Source: a virus. Taken from it: a stretch of DNA of 40,104 nt. A program made the position numbers and the translations under genes. This document shows, piece by piece, positions 31,246 to 39,302 of the stretch. The notes below the pieces were generated by a model. That model did not search any database and was not told the DNA's origin. It worked only from the letters and a program-made list of their open reading frames with translations. The DNA lies in IMG/VR virus record IMGVR_UViG_3300038565_000010, positions 1 through 40,104 of that record. One strand, written 5' to 3'. Each line of letters starts with the position of its first letter. Within the stretch, counting starts at the first letter, position 1.

Positions 31246-32241
31246 ATGCCTTTCGCGATTAGCACTCCCTCGAATCTGGCCGATGCCATTACCCATCTCG
31301 CAGACTTCTACGAGAACACCATGGGCTGGACAGTTAACCATGATGTGCCCAATTCGACGGCCACGGTCAGCATCCCGGGGAAACCCGCCGTTTTTACTCT
31401 GTCCAAAAGCGACTATGTGCTGAGCAACTCCAGTGGTGGCGTTGACTTTGAGGTGCTGATCATTGATGTCACCAATATCACTACACCGATTCGGGCAACC
31501 GTAAATTGGTTGAACCCGATCACTACTATGCATGTGCACGCTGACGATGCCGGCCCAGAGCCCTGGTCGCTGATTACCTTCCAATCTGCCCCTGAGTATT
31601 ACCACCATGGGTATTTCGGCTACGTGGAGAAATTCGGGAGCTACAACGGTGGTGCCATTGCTGATGGCACTAACTGGTATGTGACAAGTAATGATAGTTA
31701 CCGGCGAGCCTGGGATTACGATAATAACCATATGCTGTTTTCGGGCGGTTTCTGGACGTTCTATGAAAGTGACAGCCTGGGTCAAAAACCCGGTGGCATC
31801 GAGATCGACCATGTTGATGCAGCTAACGGTTCGTATGTCTTCACCAGAGACAGCACTTACAACGCTGGCGGTGGGTGGGCCAACGCGCATAACGGCACGT
31901 TGGCGTGGGTGGAGCCCTCTGGTGCGGATGGGTCTATCAACATGCATCCCCCGATCATCTTTGCGAACCTCGCCGGCGACAATTTTGTGACTCCGGTTGG
32001 CTGCCCTCCAGGTGTGCGCATGATCAACTGCGCGCCCTTTGAATTAGGGCAGGTAGTCACCATCGGCGGTATTGACTGGCAGGTTTTCCCGCTGTGTAAC
32101 AAGACCGCCCCTTATAAGGGAACGAACGGGGATGGATCTGGCCCCGGCAACATCCAGCCAGATCCTGATGACGGCGTGTATCGCTATAACATCGGTGGCG
32201 GTACCGAGCGCTGGGGTATTGCCGTGTTGCATGAGGCGTAA
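31246..32241 (+). CDS. Virion tail structural protein
   Basis: 331 aa. Starts ITHLADFYENTMGWTVN at residues 15-31 and is beta-rich with many aromatic residues (YYHHGYFGYVEKFGSYNGGA, YRYNIGGGTERWGIAVLHE). Its layout resembles that of its upstream neighbour (helical start, then a Tyr/Trp-rich beta body), so the two may be distant paralogues. Two base pairs separate the genes. A tail-tip or minor tail role is probable. Confidence 0.68.
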   Translation: MPFAISTPSNLADAITHLADFYENTMGWTVNHDVPNSTATVSIPGKPAVFTLSKSDYVLSNSSGGVDFEVLIIDVTNITTPIRATVNWLNPITTMHVHADDAGPEPWSLITFQSAPEYYHHGYFGYVEKFGSYNGGAIADGTNWYVTSNDSYRRAWDYDNNHMLFSGGFWTFYESDSLGQKPGGIEIDHVDAANGSYVFTRDSTYNAGGGWANAHNGTLAWVEPSGADGSINMHPPIIFANLAGDNFVTPVGCPPGVRMINCAPFELGQVVTIGGIDWQVFPLCNKTAPYKGTNGDGSGPGNIQPDPDDGVYRYNIGGGTERWGIAVLHEA

Positions 32242-33948
32242 ATGGCTATCTTCGGTGGGGTAATCGCGCCTGCTGGGTCTAGCCAGGCGCGCAACATCAA
32301 CGGGACTGCCAATCTGGCTGGCCGTACTCTGAATGCCTGGCGTCAGGTATCCATTGATACCGTTGCGGACCTGCCATATGACGGTACGCTGATCGACAAC
32401 AGTCCGATCACCCCGGCGGTACCACGAGCCGTTACCGGTCAGCGGGCTTGCAGCTTCTTTGATGATTTCTATAACCGTATCTACTTATTCCCCAGCCCGA
32501 TGCGCCTTGGCTCCGTGGCGAGTGACCGCGAGGAGCCATTGGAGATCTGGTCGGCCTTCCTTGACCAGCAGTCACTGAACGCTGTCAGCGCCGACCTGGA
32601 TAACACTGTTCACCTGGTCTACCCGGACTTGCCGGTGCTTTTCGCGGGCCTTGAGATCAAGGTTTTCACTCTCGATGTGAGCGGCGAAGGCCTGCCGGAG
32701 ATCGACACCAGTTATTCCTTCACGTTTCAGGATGGGTTGTCCTTAGATTGGACCGTGACGGGTACCCGGGTTGCTATCTGGACCTTTGCCCATAACTGGC
32801 AGACAGGTCTTCGTGAGCGCCTCGCCTGGCTGACAAATGTGATTTCCAGCCAGACCGGTGTTGAGCAGCGCAGGGCCTTGCGGGTCGGTGCCAGACGGTA
32901 CTTCGAAGTGAGTGGGTTGCTGGAGGGCCGAGACCGCCGGCTGTTCGATATGGCGGTGTTTGACTGGGGCTCACGTCTCTGGTCACTGCCGATGTATCAC
33001 GATGTGCAGTGGATTGGCCCGCTGCAGGCGGAAGCCCTGGAGATCCCCTGCGAGACCGAAAACCGGGAGCTGGTGGTCGACGGGCTGGTGCTGCTGCAGG
33101 GCGAAAACGCCAGGCACCACGAAGTGGTAACGGTTCGTGAGATTCATCCCGATCGGATTGTTGCCCGCCAGCCCCTGGAGTATGACTGGCCTGCAGGGAC
33201 CAAGCTCTACCCCATGAAGACGGCTCAGTTGGTTGAGCCTCCGGAGGCGCGGCGGGGGCACGATGATCTGGCTGCTTTTAATGCTGAGTTCTACCTGGTA
33301 GAGCCTTATCAGGATGACCGCACGATTACGCTGCCCACCTACCGTGGCTGGCCAGTACTGGAGCGCCAGCCCCAGGAGAGCGGCGATCTGACTTCTTCCT
33401 TTCACCGGCTCCGGCAGTTCCTGGACAACCAGGTGGGCAAGCCCCTCTCTATCGATACGGCAGAGCGGGCATTTCCTGTCATGCAGCAATTGTGGTGGAT
33501 GTATGGGCTACAGGAGCGCTCTGACTTCCGGGGCCTGATGAACCTGCTCAATGGCCGCCAGAAAGCCCTGTGGGTACCGACCTGGTCGGCGGACATGATC
33601 ATCGTCAGTTCAGTGAATATCGGGCTGGATACCGTGGACATCCAGCATATGAATTATAGCCGTCATGGCCTTCTGCAGATGGGCCGCCGGGATATCCGGG
33701 TGGCGCTGAAAGACGGCCAGGTGTTCTACGCACGGGTGGTGGGTGCGGCGGAAGTAGATGCCGACACTGAGCGCCTGCAGTTCGAGTCAGGGCTGCCGGC
33801 CGCATTTGATCCGGAGGATGTGTACCTGGTGTCCTGGATGGTGCTGTCGCGTTGTGAGCAGGACGAATTCGAGATCAGCCACATGGCTGATGTGGAGGGG
33901 GCGGCCAGCTCCTCGCTGATGTTCCGGGGGGTGCGTGATGAGCTTTGA
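32242..33948 (+). CDS. Tail tip structural protein (Dit-like position)
   Basis: 568 aa. An N-terminal beta region (MAIFGGVIAPAGSSQARNIN), a middle part (FDMAVFDWGSRLWSLPMYHD), and a C-terminal part (SSFHRLRQFLDNQVGKPLSI, NLLNGRQKALWVPTW). It lies between the minor tail genes and the BR0599 gene. It overlaps the latter by 11 bp. Likely forms part of the distal tail complex; I recognise no named domain. Confidence 0.68.
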   Translation: MAIFGGVIAPAGSSQARNINGTANLAGRTLNAWRQVSIDTVADLPYDGTLIDNSPITPAVPRAVTGQRACSFFDDFYNRIYLFPSPMRLGSVASDREEPLEIWSAFLDQQSLNAVSADLDNTVHLVYPDLPVLFAGLEIKVFTLDVSGEGLPEIDTSYSFTFQDGLSLDWTVTGTRVAIWTFAHNWQTGLRERLAWLTNVISSQTGVEQRRALRVGARRYFEVSGLLEGRDRRLFDMAVFDWGSRLWSLPMYHDVQWIGPLQAEALEIPCETENRELVVDGLVLLQGENARHHEVVTVREIHPDRIVARQPLEYDWPAGTKLYPMKTAQLVEPPEARRGHDDLAAFNAEFYLVEPYQDDRTITLPTYRGWPVLERQPQESGDLTSSFHRLRQFLDNQVGKPLSIDTAERAFPVMQQLWWMYGLQERSDFRGLMNLLNGRQKALWVPTWSADMIIVSSVNIGLDTVDIQHMNYSRHGLLQMGRRDIRVALKDGQVFYARVVGAAEVDADTERLQFESGLPAAFDPEDVYLVSWMVLSRCEQDEFEISHMADVEGAASSSLMFRGVRDEL

Positions 33949-34747
33949 TGCCCTGGAATCGTCCATCGCTGATGGCAAGCCGCTGCGCCTGTATCTGTTT
34001 GAGCATGGCACCCGCCAGTGGCGCTACACCAGCGCTGGCAAAGATGTGGTAGCCGACCAGGTCAACTGGGAGTCGATCTATATCAAGGATGACGGCAACC
34101 GGCAGACCGGTGAGGCCAGTGCCGATGCCATGAACATAGATGTGCCGCTGACGTTCCCGGTGCTGGAGAAGTTTCGGATCTACCCATCATCGCGCCGGGT
34201 GTCGTTAACGGTGTTCAACCTTCACCAGGGCGACGGAGATCTGCGGGCCACGTGGGTGGGCACCATCAGCGATGTGAAGCGTCGGCGGGTGGATGCCAGG
34301 CTGATCTGCACGTCGATCGCCGATGAGCTGGCCTCTACCGGCCTGAAATTACCCTGGACCCGGAACTGTCCCCATACGATCTACGATCACAATTGCAAGT
34401 TGAAACCGGGTGATTTTCGGGTGCTGATCACCGTCGCTTCTATGGATGGGATAACCCTGACCGCAGCCGAATTAGCCACCAAACCAGACGGCTGGTTTTC
34501 CGGTGGCTATATCGAGTGGGAGGCGGAAGACGGGGTCATCGAGGAGCGCGGGATCGATATCCATGTGGGCAACCAGGTGACGCTGATGGGAAGTACTGCC
34601 GGCATCACCCTTGGGCAGGTGCTGAAAGCCCATGCCGGTTGCGAGTGCACCAAGCAGGCCTGCCTGGACAAAGGCAACTATGACAACTATGGCGGCGCCC
34701 CTGGTTTACCTGGGCAGTCTCCCTTCGACGGCCAGCCGATCTTTTAG
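33938..34747 (+). CDS. Phage BR0599 family tail assembly protein (DUF2163-like)
   Basis: 269 aa. The C-terminal half carries the family's Cys motifs: WTRNCPHTIYDHNCKLK and HAGCECTKQACLDKGNYDNY, then GGAPGLPGQSPFDGQPIF at the very end. The N-terminal half is beta-rich. Related proteins stand just before the central tip protein in gene transfer agents and siphoviruses, where the cysteines may bind metal. ATG 33938 has GGGGG upstream and is preferred to GTG 33935. Confidence 0.85.
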   Translation: MSFDALESSIADGKPLRLYLFEHGTRQWRYTSAGKDVVADQVNWESIYIKDDGNRQTGEASADAMNIDVPLTFPVLEKFRIYPSSRRVSLTVFNLHQGDGDLRATWVGTISDVKRRRVDARLICTSIADELASTGLKLPWTRNCPHTIYDHNCKLKPGDFRVLITVASMDGITLTAAELATKPDGWFSGGYIEWEAEDGVIEERGIDIHVGNQVTLMGSTAGITLGQVLKAHAGCECTKQACLDKGNYDNYGGAPGLPGQSPFDGQPIF

Positions 34748-34756
34748 GAGAACGCT

Positions 34757-34987
34757 ATGTGGATCCAGCTCGCAATCATCGTCATCAGTGCTGTCGTCAG
34801 TTATCAGATGCGGCCCAAGCCCGCCAAGCCAAAGCCGGCGGCGTTTTCTGATTTCGATTTCCCCATGGCAGAAGAAGGCACCCCCCAGTATGTGATCTTC
34901 GGTGACTGCTGGGTGGAGGACTGGATGGTCCTGGCGGTGGGCAACTACCGCACCACAGCCATCCGCAAGAAGGGGGGCAAGAAGTAA
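34757..34987 (+). CDS. Small tail-module protein with N-terminal hydrophobic helix
   Basis: 76 aa. One hydrophobic helix at the start (WIQLAIIVISAVVSYQM), a Pro/Lys linker and a compact end (YVIFGDCWVEDWMVLAVGNY). AGGAG precedes the ATG. Its stop overlaps the next ATG (TAATG). Small proteins of this design are regular members of the BR0599/tip cassette and are thought to help assembly; function unproven. Confidence 0.72.
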   Translation: MWIQLAIIVISAVVSYQMRPKPAKPKPAAFSDFDFPMAEEGTPQYVIFGDCWVEDWMVLAVGNYRTTAIRKKGGKK

Positions 34988-35190
34988 TGGTGGTTGTCTA
35001 TCCCCGACACATTCGCGCTGCAGGGCTGTGCATGTCCGGTGCCCGGCGTTGGTTTCCTCAGTACGGCATGACCTTCGAGGCATGCCGGCGCGGTGAGGTA
35101 ACGGTAGAGATGCTGGAAGCGACTGGTGATCAGTTTGCCCTGCAGGTTGCCGAGATTGCCCGCCAGGAGGTGAATGATGGGCGGAAGTAG
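34987..35190 (+). CDS. Small tail-module protein
   Basis: 67 aa: VYPRHIRAAGLCMSGARRWF near the start and VEMLEATGDQFALQVAEIAR near the end. Coupled to the upstream gene by TAATG and overlapping the tip protein gene by 17 bp. Conserved position in this tail cassette; function unknown. Confidence 0.7.
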   Translation: MVVVYPRHIRAAGLCMSGARRWFPQYGMTFEACRRGEVTVEMLEATGDQFALQVAEIARQEVNDGRK

Positions 35191-37402
35191 TAAGCGCCAG
35201 ACAGTCGGGTACCGCTACTTCTTCGACCTGCAGATGGGTATCTGCCGTGGGTCAGCGATCGATCAGGCCGTGGATGAGCTGGTGGAGGTGAGGGTCGGCG
35301 ATCGGACCGCCTGGAAAGGCAGCCTGACCGAGTCTGGATCAGTAGCTATCAACAAGTACAACCTCTTCGGCGGGGATGAAGGCGAAGGCGGCGTAGAGGG
35401 CCGCTTGTACGTGATGATGGGTGAGCCCAGTCAGGTAGCACCTGGTCGCTTGGCGAACCTGCTTGGAGGCGTGTCACCGGGTTTTCGTGGGGTCTTCACT
35501 CTGTTCTTTACCGGCATGGTTGCCGCTATCAACCCTTACCCGAAGAAGTGGTCCACCCGACAGCGGCGGCTGCTTAAGGGGTGGGACCGTTCTGCCTGGT
35601 ACACCCCAAAGCTGAAGATCGAGCTGGCCGGTGGCCAGATCCACGCCATGAATGGGGTCCATATCCTCATGGAGTGCCTGACAAACCGTGACTGGGGCCG
35701 AGGCCTTGAGCCGTCGCGATTGAACCTGGTGAGCTACCAGGAGGCGGCTGACAAGCTGTTCGATGAAGGGTTCGGGTTGTGCCTGCGCTGGAGCCGGCAG
35801 GAAAGCCTGGCGGACTTCATGCAGCAGGTGCTGGATCATATTGGCGGCGCGCAATACACAGACCCTGAAACGGGCCTGCTGACGCTCGATCTTATCCGTG
35901 GTGACTACGACCCTCAGACGCTTCCGCTGTATACCTACGACACCGGTCTGCTGAGCGTGGTAGAGGATGATTTCGCCAATCCTGCCGTATCCGCCAATGA
36001 GATAGTGGTGAAGTACCGCGACCCGATCACCAACAAGGAGCGGGTCGCTCGAGAGCGAAATATCGGCGCGATTCGTGCTGCAGGTGTGAAGCATACCGAG
36101 ACGGTCAATTATCCCGGGATTCCCACTTACAGCTTGGCCAGCCGTATCGCTCGCCGGGATCTTAATGCCAAACAGCCAGGCCTGCGGCGCTTCAAAGTGC
36201 GCCTGGATCGGCGCGGCCTGAAACTGAAGCCCGGCGGGTTGCTGCGTATCTCGGCACCGGATAAGGGGGTTGCCGATATCGTGCTGCGGGTCGGTCGGAT
36301 TGAGGATGGCCCGCTGGAGTCTGGCGAGATCGTTGTCACCGGTGTCCAGGACGTGTTCGGCCTGCCAGCCACCCAGCTCACCAGCGAGCAGGGTTCCGAA
36401 TGGCAGGCGCCGGACTACACCACGCAGCCAGCAGCTGACCAGGTCGCTCTGGAGTTTTCTTATCGCGATATCACGCTGGAGATGAGCCCGGGGGATCTGG
36501 GTACCGTCGAGAGCGATAGCGGTTGGGTCGGCGCCCTGGGCGTGCGCCCCACCGGCTTGTCCTGGAACTACGGCCTGGCTACCCGAACCGGCGCAGATCC
36601 GTATGAAATAGCAGACCAGGGCGAGTGGTGCCCGACGGGCCTGCTGTCTGCAGATCTGGAGCCAGGCGAAACCAGTTTCATGCTGACCAACTGGCTGGAT
36701 ATCGAGCTGGTTGCGGTCGGCACTGCCGGCATGGTCGGCGGTGAGCTGTTCCGGGTAACCAGCCTGGATGAGGAAACTGGCCTGGTAGAAGTCGATCGCG
36801 GGTGCATCGATACCGTGCCTGTGAAACACCTGGCAGGCACGCGAGTGTGGTTCTACGAGAGCTATGCAGCGATCGATCCCGCTGAGTACGTGGACGGGGA
36901 AACCGTCAACCTGAAGCTGCTGACGCGCACCAGCTCAGGTGAGCTGGATGAAAGCCTGGCGCCGTCCAGCGTGGTGACCCTGGACCAGCGGCAATTCCGA
37001 CCCTATCCCCCCGCAAACGTGCGCCTGAATGGCGAGTATTGGCCGTCTGAGGTGGTTGGTGCGGTTTTGATGCAGTGGGCCCACCGCGACCGCCTGCTGC
37101 AGCACGACGTGCTTGTGCCCTGGACTGATGGAGATATCGGGCCCGAGGCCGGAACGTCCTACCAGGCGACCCTGCTGCAGGGCGCCAGCCAGATCCAGCA
37201 GGAGAACACCGCTGGCACCACCACAACCCTGACCCCCACCGAGGATGGCCAGTACACGGTCACCGTGCTGAGCCAGCGCGATGGGCTGGATAACTGGCAG
37301 ACGTTTGAGCACACCTTTAACTGGTATCGCACTGAACCCATGGCCACGGAGGCAGGAGACATCATGCTGACCGAGGCCGGCGAAGAGATGATCGTGGAGT
37401 AA
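35174..37402 (+). CDS. Central tail tip protein (J/GTA-like, Phage-tail_3)
   Basis: 742 aa. GSSKRQTVGYRYFFDLQMGI at the start, a middle part with NRDWGRGLEPSRL and WSRQESLADFMQQVLDHIGG, and a C-terminal part with fibronectin-like beta segments (PYPPANVRLNGEYWPSEVVG) fit the putative phage tail protein family related to lambda J. It would form the tail spike hub that carries the fibre and penetrates the envelope. AGGAGG lies 3 nt before ATG 35174 and 6 nt before ATG 35177, so the second may be used. Confidence 0.83.
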   Translation: MMGGSSKRQTVGYRYFFDLQMGICRGSAIDQAVDELVEVRVGDRTAWKGSLTESGSVAINKYNLFGGDEGEGGVEGRLYVMMGEPSQVAPGRLANLLGGVSPGFRGVFTLFFTGMVAAINPYPKKWSTRQRRLLKGWDRSAWYTPKLKIELAGGQIHAMNGVHILMECLTNRDWGRGLEPSRLNLVSYQEAADKLFDEGFGLCLRWSRQESLADFMQQVLDHIGGAQYTDPETGLLTLDLIRGDYDPQTLPLYTYDTGLLSVVEDDFANPAVSANEIVVKYRDPITNKERVARERNIGAIRAAGVKHTETVNYPGIPTYSLASRIARRDLNAKQPGLRRFKVRLDRRGLKLKPGGLLRISAPDKGVADIVLRVGRIEDGPLESGEIVVTGVQDVFGLPATQLTSEQGSEWQAPDYTTQPAADQVALEFSYRDITLEMSPGDLGTVESDSGWVGALGVRPTGLSWNYGLATRTGADPYEIADQGEWCPTGLLSADLEPGETSFMLTNWLDIELVAVGTAGMVGGELFRVTSLDEETGLVEVDRGCIDTVPVKHLAGTRVWFYESYAAIDPAEYVDGETVNLKLLTRTSSGELDESLAPSSVVTLDQRQFRPYPPANVRLNGEYWPSEVVGAVLMQWAHRDRLLQHDVLVPWTDGDIGPEAGTSYQATLLQGASQIQQENTAGTTTTLTPTEDGQYTVTVLSQRDGLDNWQTFEHTFNWYRTEPMATEAGDIMLTEAGEEMIVE

Positions 37403-37405
37403 GAC

Positions 37406-38488
37406 ATGGCTAAGCAATGGTCGGAGATACGAACAGAAAACCCTGCGGGCCCACTCACTGGCGCGGAGGTCACCGTGGCCGTCCAGGGCGGGCAGACGGT
37501 GGGGCTGACCTACCAGCAGCTGAAGGACTGGGTGAAGTTCAAGAACAAACTGGATGCCACCGCTGACCCCGGTGTGAACGATGACAGCACCGCTGGCTAT
37601 GAGCCTGGTAGCCGGTGGTTGAACAACGCGGTCTCGCCTAAACGCTGGTGGATCTGCACCGACGCTACTGCTGGGGCGGCGGTTTGGGATGTGCTGTCGC
37701 TGTCGGAAGATGAGTTGGGCACAGCCGCGCTGGTCAACACTGGTACCGGGGCGGGAGATGTGCCGCTGAACAGCGATCTGGGCACTGCTGCTTATGAGCA
37801 GGCCAATCAACTACCTTTCACGAGCCAGTTGAAATTCTCAGGGCGCCTAACGGACGCTGAATACGGGATCAACATAGGGGGGGGGTTTGAGAATGTTGGC
37901 GCCGTTTTCACGCCCTATAACGGCTCGACAGTGTCTGACGCAGGCCAGTTTATACACAATAATTCGGATTACGGCGGTACTGCGGGGAACATGACTCAAG
38001 CCGTGATAGACCTGATCGAGGCCCAAGGTCGAGATAGTTCAAGGTTAAGGTACGGGCCGGAGTTCCGAATAGCAGAGTTCCTTGCCGGCGGCGGGACCAA
38101 CGCTTCGTCCAGTGGGCCATTCGGCACTAAATATGCCTTGATAGTGCCCGACTCGAACGATTTGGGGCTCGGTGCGGATAACTTCACTACGGTTTGTTTT
38201 TGGGTGGCCGCAGTGGACAATCCGGTCTACCTCGATTTGGTGTCCGGGAACATGAGGCATTGGGTCAATGGCGTAGAGCCCGCCGAGTCTACATATGTCC
38301 TGAGCCCGGCGGATGGTTGGGTTTTCTACCGGGTAACCGAACAATCAAACCTTGGCTATACGACAAGAACTCCGCGGGTCGCTGCTAGCCTAGGGGACCG
38401 AATTCGACTTGCGCTCCCCTCTAAGTTCGCGGGTTTTTTCGATCCTGGTATCTATCTTTCCCCCTACATCAATTCGGTGCCTTTGTGA
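37406..38488 (+). CDS. Tail fibre / receptor-binding protein
   Basis: 360 aa. The N-terminal 150 residues (LTYQQLKDWVKFKNKLDATA, PGSRWLNNAVSPKRWWICTD, LNSDLGTAAYEQANQLP) look like an attachment domain common to many phage fibres. The remaining 200 residues differ in composition: codons such as ATA, AGG, CTA become frequent and GC falls, typical of an exchanged receptor-binding domain. A G9 tract (37877-37885) lies at that junction. The next gene, coupled by TGATG, is probably its chaperone. Confidence 0.75.
   Translation: MAKQWSEIRTENPAGPLTGAEVTVAVQGGQTVGLTYQQLKDWVKFKNKLDATADPGVNDDSTAGYEPGSRWLNNAVSPKRWWICTDATAGAAVWDVLSLSEDELGTAALVNTGTGAGDVPLNSDLGTAAYEQANQLPFTSQLKFSGRLTDAEYGINIGGGFENVGAVFTPYNGSTVSDAGQFIHNNSDYGGTAGNMTQAVIDLIEAQGRDSSRLRYGPEFRIAEFLAGGGTNASSSGPFGTKYALIVPDSNDLGLGADNFTTVCFWVAAVDNPVYLDLVSGNMRHWVNGVEPAESTYVLSPADGWVFYRVTEQSNLGYTTRTPRVAASLGDRIRLALPSKFAGFFDPGIYLSPYINSVPL
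37877..37885 (+). repeat. G9 homopolymer in the tail fibre gene
   Basis: Nine consecutive G encode three Gly as GGG GGG GGG (codons 158-160), although GGC or GGT is favoured elsewhere. One extra G would give GTT TGA right after the tract and stop translation at once; one fewer leads to a stop about 30 codons later. Slippage could therefore switch the receptor-binding part off. Confidence 0.6.
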
Positions 38489-38928
38489 TGCGTATACTTA
38501 GAGACGGCGTTTACTTTTCGGAAGGCGATGACCTTGGTTTTGTGGCGTCAATCGACAATGACGACCCCTCCCTCTACAGCTTCCACCCCGACGACTACCG
38601 GGCCAATAAACTGGCTGAAATCAAATCTGCTTGCGAGGCAGAGCTTTCTGCCCTGCAGGCAGAGTATCCGGAATCTGAGGTGATGAGCTGGGACAAGCAG
38701 GAGCGTGAGGCCAGAGCGTTTGTGGCTGATTCATCTGCTTCGGTGCCCTTGATTTCCAGTCTAGCGTCAGTGCGCGGTATCGGCGTGCCAGACCTAGCTA
38801 ACCGCATCATCCAGAAGGCGGACGCTTACACTGCAGCCATAGGGCAGGCATTGGGCAGACGTCAGAAACTGGAAGATCAACTCAACGCCATGACTAGCTG
38901 GGAGGAAATGGCAGAGATCAACTGGTGA
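38488..38928 (+). CDS. Tail fibre assembly-like protein
   Basis: 146 aa. ATG 38488 shares its A with the TGA of the fibre gene. Short beta-rich N-terminus (ILRDGVYFSEGDDLGFVASI) and a helical C-terminal domain (ACEAELSALQAEYPESEVMS, SWDKQEREARAFVADSSASV, RIIQKADAYTAAIGQALGRR) as found at the end of many prophage tail fibre assembly proteins. Probably the cognate chaperone for the fibre. Confidence 0.75.
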   Translation: MRILRDGVYFSEGDDLGFVASIDNDDPSLYSFHPDDYRANKLAEIKSACEAELSALQAEYPESEVMSWDKQEREARAFVADSSASVPLISSLASVRGIGVPDLANRIIQKADAYTAAIGQALGRRQKLEDQLNAMTSWEEMAEINW

Positions 38929-38980
38929 TTTTGCCCCCGTTCAAAAGCCACCAGCAAAGAGGCCTCCATATAGTGGAGGC
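38929..38980 (+). promoter_or_regulatory. Late promoter box 4 (com-methylase unit)
   Basis: TTTTGCCCCCGTTCAAAA at 38929-38946, one base different from the other three copies, begins directly after the TGA of the fibre chaperone gene. TATAGT (38969-38974) is a 5/6 match to -10 at 22 bp after the box. It includes most of the loop of the terminator hairpin. The position before com and a DNA-modification gene equals that of Mu Pmom. Confidence 0.7.
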
Positions 38981-38986
38981 CTCTTT
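38956..38986 (+). terminator. Terminator of the tail operon
   Basis: Thirteen-bp perfect stem (AAAGAGGCCTCCA/TGGAGGCCTCTTT) with loop TATAG, ending in TTTGTTAT. Placed between the late box 4 and the predicted start site near 38981, it would stop read-through from the tail genes while leaving the com-methylase promoter free. Confidence 0.82.
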
Positions 38987-39173
38987 GTTATGAAGCACTG
39001 TCACACTGTCACTTCTGGAGCGGAGCAATGTAACGATAAAGAGGAGCGCCCTTAGCCTGGTGCAGCAACACCGGGCTGAGGGCCCAACCCGCAGCAACAC
39101 CCTGCGAGCCAGCAAGGCTCCCCACTCCGCGCGGAGCGGGAGAAGCCTAGCAGAATACGAAAAGGCTTTGCAG
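38987..39173 (+). promoter_or_regulatory. Long structured leader of com
   Basis: About 190 nt without a gene between the predicted start site and com. It holds a tandem direct repeat CACTGTCA (38996-39003 and 39004-39011) and a strong hairpin with arms AGGCT/AGCCT (39115-39119 with 39144-39148) around the 12-bp palindrome CTCCGCGCGGAG (39125-39136). Such a leader suggests post-transcriptional control of the modification genes. Confidence 0.5.
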
Positions 39174-39302
39174 ATGGTAAAAAAGGATTTCAGGTGCCAG
39201 CGGTGCAATAAAAAGCTGGCCGAAGCGATCTTCACTTGGCTCAGTATCAAATGCCCGCGCTGCGGGCATCTCAACACGGAGAAGGCCCAGGAGCCTCGAT
39301 AG
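39174..39302 (+). CDS. com: Com-like zinc-finger regulator
   Basis: 42 aa with two Cys pairs (FRCQRCNKKL and IKCPRCGHLN), matching the Com family. In phage Mu, Com is an RNA-binding zinc finger that opens a hairpin in the mom message and permits translation of the DNA-modification gene. Here the next gene is a DNA adenine methylase. A small hairpin CCTC-GATA-GAGG (39294-39305) overlaps its Shine-Dalgarno sequence, so a Com-like mode of control is possible. ATG 39174 has AAAAGG 8 nt upstream; a longer frame from 39060 is composed of unlikely residues. Confidence 0.82.
   Translation: MVKKDFRCQRCNKKLAEAIFTWLSIKCPRCGHLNTEKAQEPR

Noticed and set aside
35474-36829. Minus-strand frame opposite the tail tip gene
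   Set aside because: Shadow frame of a strongly supported plus-strand gene in a rightward operon, without ribosome binding site.
39060-39173. N-terminal extension of the Com frame
   Set aside because: Residues before MVKKDF are low-complexity and arise from the hairpins of the leader; Com homologues start close to the first Cys pair.
39251-39269. Perfect hairpin ATGCCCGC-GCT-GCGGGCAT inside com
   Set aside because: Real inverted repeat, but it coincides with codons for the second Cys pair and may only reflect coding constraints; not claimed as regulatory.
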